A stretch of DNA of 64,000 nt from Liolophura sinensis (taxonomy: Eukaryota; Mollusca; Polyplacophora; Chitonida; Chitonidae), in contig NC_088303.1 of NCBI RefSeq assembly GCF_032854445.1, positions 34,513,265 through 34,577,264 of the forward strand, in the 5' to 3' direction. Positions 60,035 to 64,000 of this stretch are shown here, one piece after another. Under the pieces are notes generated by a model. It did no database searches. It was not told where the DNA came from and worked only from the letters and a program-made list of their open reading frames with translations. The translations under genes and the position numbers were made by a program. The first letter of the stretch is position 1. Every line of letters starts with the position of its first letter.

Positions 60035-62919
60035 TCAAAATTCGTCATGGAAACTTCGTCCTGTATCCACCATTTTGCTGCCAAGGAGAAGCTCTTTATT
60101 CTCCATCACCTCTGCTAGGGAGAGTCGGTTGTCACCATCATTGTCAACCATCTTGATTAAGTTGATAGCCTCTACTTTTGCGTGATTTGGGTGTCGAGGA
60201 TTAACATAGTCCTGTTAATAATGAAAAAAGTAAATCAGACATTTAATCTGCGTGTAAGTTGTGTACCTCAAGTTTTCCTCGCAAGCAACCATTTAGAGAA
60301 TTAACATCAAATGCTGTAATATTGCAAGAGTTATGCATTTATCAAGCTGTTTCTTGGTCCAAAAAGTTTCTTAATCTGCTGATTCAGAAAGTGAATTTTG
60401 ACACAAAATCCTATCAAATCAAATAATATTGGAAGCAGTAGTTGCACTGAAAACAATGACAAATCAGAATTAAGGAAATCGTTCAATATGTACTCTAAAG
60501 CAGGGATGTTGTTTAATTCTTTAACTTGATATGAGGTCACACAAAGTGAACCTAAACACAAAATATCGAAATTGGACAATATTTACCCCAGTTAATGCAG
60601 GGAAAGTGAATAGACATATATAGACATACATATACAGATGGACATACATGTACAGACAGACAGACAGACAGGCCCAAATAAATATGCCTTGCTTCCATAG
60701 AAGTATAGAATAAAAAATGACAAATACAAACAGATCCAATATATCTATATTGTGCAATATATACATTGCACAATCAGTCCTATAACAATACATTGCATCT
60801 GTGATCACTTTGGCAGGCTTCTGCTGTAAAGGATGAGGTAGTGCTAGGCTTTTGCTGTTTGGTGGTAGCCATCTTCATAGTGACAATTCATGAAAACAGC
60901 AGAATTCCCACGGCTTCAGATCAAAACATTTACAGTACTTAAATGACCAAGCATATCTCCATAAAAAGAGCATTTTGTTAGAAGATATTACGTTTGGAAA
61001 TGAAACTTACATTTTTCCACTGGGATATCACCCTACCTTGAAAACAAACCTCAAAATCTCCTTTCTCAGATCAAAGAACTCTTCAATTTAGCCATGGTCA
61101 AAATTTTTGGTTATTTACCTCTGATTAACTTGTAGTGGAATGTTGACAACACAGATTAGACCATAAACCAGAAAAAGCACAAGACAAGTTGCTTGCAGCT
61201 GAACTTTGTAGTTAAGTAGTTTCTACTTTCAAACTTTGTCTCACCTTAAGTTCTTCCAAGGAGACAATACCATCTTTATTGGCGTCAATGACAGCATGGA
61301 ACTCTCTTTCTCTCTCCATCTGCCAATGTCTATCCATTTCTCTGTCCTTTGGCTCAAGAACTTCCGCATCCGGCAAAGCAATGAATTCGAATACTGTCAA
61401 ATTGCCACTTTTGTCTTTATCTGATGAATAGAAATCAAATACAGGAACATTGTCAAAGACTGAGTATACAGTTGCTAAGATACATTGATAGCCAATACTG
61501 ATGTGAGCATCAAGGAATGCTTTCAACATATGAGGGTATCTTTGAGCTGAACAGAAAAGCTTAACCTGGAATATGTTTAACTGTAACTCATATGATCTTT
61601 AACATCATTTCCTCAATCGACAGAACTAGAGTATATTTCAAAAGTCACAAGGTTGAGCAAAAACTTGACAAGACCCAGACACCATCACTTCTGTACACAA
61701 ACAGTGATTTAAACCTTTTGCCAGGTCAGGGCCCACTTTCACAAAATGTCGTACATGTACAATAATAACACATATAGTACAATGGTACGGTAATAGTGAT
61801 GTACAAAATATAAAATAATGTCACCGCTTTGTAAAACTGGGCCCTGGCACCCCCACTCTTTCCGGTCTCTCTCTCACACAAAATACTTTCCTGTACTTTA
61901 AAATCGCGATCTACACCTCTGACCAGACCTGCGCCTCCACACTTTCCCCCCTCTCTCTCTCACACAACACTTTGCTGTATTTCACAATGGCGATTTACAC
62001 CTTTTACCAGACCAGGCACCTCCTTATTTTCCCTTTGCTCTCACACAATACCTTGCTGTATGTCATCACAGTGAGTTACATACATGTACCAGACCTGGCA
62101 TCGCTGCACTTATCCCCTTCTCTCCCTTTTACTAGACAATGCATCTCAACACTTTCGCTTCTTTCTCACACAATACCTAGCAGTACTTCACAACAGCTGT
62201 CATCAAGACAAAAATTATGAGCAGCCAAGGATAGCTCACTGTATGTAAGACAATACAATCTGCCGAAAAAGTTTAACATGTTGGTTTCCTGGATGAAAAT
62301 CCACAAAGTAAAACCCAGCCCTCAAGACATATTCTTGACCTTGAACGTAACAAACTATGTACTGTAGTCTGACCTCAACAACACATCGAAATACATGGAG
62401 ACTGTTCACCTAACCCAAGCCTCATAAAAGAAATCCATCTGGAAACTGACACAGACAAAGAGAAATTCCCACATCATCACAGTGCTGTTCTCTAGCTACC
62501 TACAAGGGAAGGAAATTTGTAACAACAGAGCCCTCTACCTACATGAATAACAATGCCATCTATGACTGTTCATGATGAACTTGTTATGTTATTGTAATCA
62601 GTCATACAGGTACTGGGCACTACTGTTTCATGAGCTCATGAGTAAGATTTGCTTCCCTTTGTATATCGTCGGCGAACCCCATTCCTCCCAATACTTGGAA
62701 ACAAGCTAACAGAAAGGTTCCTGTCTTTTTTATCACTCCAAAAATTGTGGGAGATCTCACCTATTGCTCTCATGATGTCACTTGCCATGGAGTTCAGCAT
62801 AAAGGCACTGTGCTCAGGGTGGCGGAAGGCCAGGAACTCATTGGCTGACAATCTGTTATCCACTGGTGCCTTATCAGCGTCAGACCAACGGAACTTGTAG
62901 CGCATCAACTCGTCCTTGT
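60035..62919 (-). CDS. SDF4: SDF4/Cab45-like EF-hand protein, last three coding exons (5' part outside window)
   Basis: Exons 62919-62761, 61420-61245 and 60211-60035 join in phase to about 170 C-terminal residues. SDF4 (Cab45) is a Ca2+-binding protein of the Golgi lumen that sorts secretory cargo. Here a degenerate hand (WSDADKAPVDNRLSANEFLA, then FRHPEHSAFM) is followed by canonical loops DKDKSGNLTVFE and DANKDGIVSLEE and a fourth loop DNDGDNRLSLAE with Asn in place of the usual Gly. The protein ends GSKMVDTGRSFHDEF, like the GSK-V...HEEF end of vertebrate SDF4 and compatible with a retrieval-type tetrapeptide. Calumenin and reticulocalbins are related, but their ends differ. The first exon seen begins in mid-codon after an acceptor at 62920-62921, so the signal peptide and first EF-hands lie to the right of 64000 or were not recognised. 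Confidence 0.9.
61728..61846. mobile_element. Short palindromic MITE, GGGCCC/TTTCACAAA type
   Basis: Left GGGCCCACTTTCACAAAATG and right CGCTTTGTAAAACTGGGCCC are inverted repeats around an AT-rich centre with GTACATGTAC words. It is related in its ends to 2463-2605. It lies in the SDF4 intron. Confidence 0.65.
61850..62205 (+). repeat. Degenerate tandem repeat, about 90-bp unit, about 4 copies
   Basis: Recurring order of CTCTCTCACACAA, TACTTT.CTGTA.TT.A, C..GCGAT.TACACCT, ACCAGACC.G.C and CTCCACACTTTC-like blocks. Copies are strongly diverged. It is in the intron between the last-but-two and last-but-one SDF4 coding exons. Confidence 0.65.
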
Positions 62920-63359
62920 CTGAGAAAAAGGAAATGAACAGGTTCATGCTCTGATGCCAGGCGCAGCTGCTTTGCTTAGTTGGGTTTTGGATTGAAATCC
63001 TTTTCGGTGGTAAGCATAACACACACTATAAAACACAAGTATGTGCAATGGCAGCAAAGCGAATGACATCCCAATTTTACTGCATATATGGTTCTGTACA
63101 TTGCCTCGAAGACTGTTCGCTTGGTTAAAATCTAGCTGAACAGTCCCATTTTTTTATTGGCACCCCTAATATGGGCATATATACAGGAGAAAAGAGAAAG
63201 AGGATTACAGTTTCATTTACAGACATTTTCCATATTTGCACATTCACGCTGAGGTCATTCTATTCAATTTCACATCAGCTGCCATTGAGTTATTATGAGA
63301 CAAATGTTTTTCTCAGTTTGTGCAAACGTCAATAAAGAGAAAGTTGTAACAGCTAAGAA
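62920..63359. other. SDF4 intron or upstream sequence, nothing recognised
   Basis: No exon on the minus strand matching the upstream part of SDF4 was found, and no repeat is obvious. Confidence 0.4.
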
Positions 63360-63535
63360 ATTTATTTATTTATCTGATTGGTGTTTTATGCCGTACTCAA
63401 GAATATTTCACTTATACGACAGCGGCCAGCATTATGGTGGGAGGAAACCAGGCAGAGCCTGTGGGAAACCCATAAGCACCTGCAGGTTGCTGTCAAGACC
63501 TACCCACATACAACCGGAGAGGAAACTAGCATGAG
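63360..63535 (-). repeat. SINE fragment, minus orientation
   Basis: TTTATTTATTTATCTGATTG begins the tail complement, followed by TATGCCGTACTCAAGAATAT, AGCGGCCAGCATTATGGTGG and GGCAGAGCCTGTGGGAAACC. It stops within the body at about 63535, so the tRNA-like head is missing. A further R4 repeat fragment follows at 63598-63695. Confidence 0.85.
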
Positions 63536-63597
63536 TTTTAAACAATTACTACTGTATCTGACCAATACTGTATATTCAACTTATATCCTACATGTAC

Positions 63598-63695
63598 TAG
63601 AAAAATATAAGCTTTAGCACCAAAACTAACGTTTAATGATTTTTACTAGCTCCCAATACACACTTTATGGCGCAAATTTTCAGGACAGTAAATAG
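63598..63695 (+). repeat. Dispersed repeat R4, right-edge copy
   Basis: TAAGCTTTAGCACCAAAACT, CACACTTTATGGCGCAAATT and TTCAGGACAGTAAATAG align with the copy at 49440-49576. From here to 64000 nothing else is recognised. Confidence 0.5.
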
Positions 63696-64000
63696 AGACA
63701 GTGGGCACCTATGTATGAGGAAACGGTATATATAAGTAAAGACAACAAATAATATAAACAGTTATTTAGAGAGACGGGTGGGACATCAACTTAAATGGAA
63801 ATAGATGCGTCCTCGACTTGCACCTGATTGGATAAAACGGATACCATGGCGCCACTTTCGATTGTATCAATAAATGTGAGTGATCTTGCTTACTTTAAAC
63901 TGTGATATCTCAGTTGTACAATATCACAAAGATAAAGTTATGCTTTTCAAACTTATTGTGTGAAACTTTATTGATGCATTTTTATAAAAATACATTTGGT

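Overview
The window is nuclear DNA of an animal, most likely a mollusc. Its genes have many short exons joined by GT-AG introns, and the intergenic and intronic DNA is full of SINEs, MITEs, minisatellites and microsatellites. The mollusc call rests on the repeat style (tRNA-derived SINEs with AAAT-type tails, GGGCC...TTTCACAAAG palindromic MITEs, abundant TACATGTA words). It is an inference, since no marker gene fixes the phylum.

Three protein-coding genes can be modelled with splice phases that agree at every junction. (1) Minus strand, 24775 down to 11678: a POM121-like transmembrane nucleoporin with 12 coding exons and about 1332 residues. It has an N-terminal membrane segment, basic linker motifs, a 2.07-kb exon encoding about 32 FG dipeptides, and a basic C-terminus. 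(2) Plus strand, 26986 to 55806: condensin complex subunit 1 (NCAPD2), with 35 coding exons, 1541 residues, and a probable non-coding first exon near 25235. (3) Minus strand, 62919 down to 60035: the last three coding exons of an SDF4/Cab45-like EF-hand protein of the secretory pathway, whose 5' part lies beyond the right edge. Genes 1 and 2 are head-to-head across a short promoter region with inverted CCAAT boxes and an ETS-type site. Genes 2 and 3 converge.

Layout: 1-11600 is gene-poor and holds SINE fragments, a decayed Tc1-like transposon with intact ends (4790-6294), G-rich tracts and a 34-bp minisatellite (about 10834-11352). 11678-24775 is the POM121-like gene. 24776-25235 is the shared promoter region. 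25236-55806 is NCAPD2 with repeat-rich introns: 29-, 35- and 73-bp minisatellites, an inverted pair of about 1.4-kb TIR elements, a pogo-type MITE, and several dispersed repeat families. 55807-56465 is its 3'UTR. 56934-60034 is SINE-bearing convergent intergenic DNA, and 60035-64000 is SDF4.

The two central genes both act on nuclear organisation: pore and envelope assembly for POM121, mitotic chromosome compaction for condensin. A shared cell-cycle promoter would fit, but this is inference. I found no novel multi-gene system. The most notable items are a POM121-like gene outside vertebrates, its pairing with a condensin gene, and the unusual repeat architecture inside the NCAPD2 introns.
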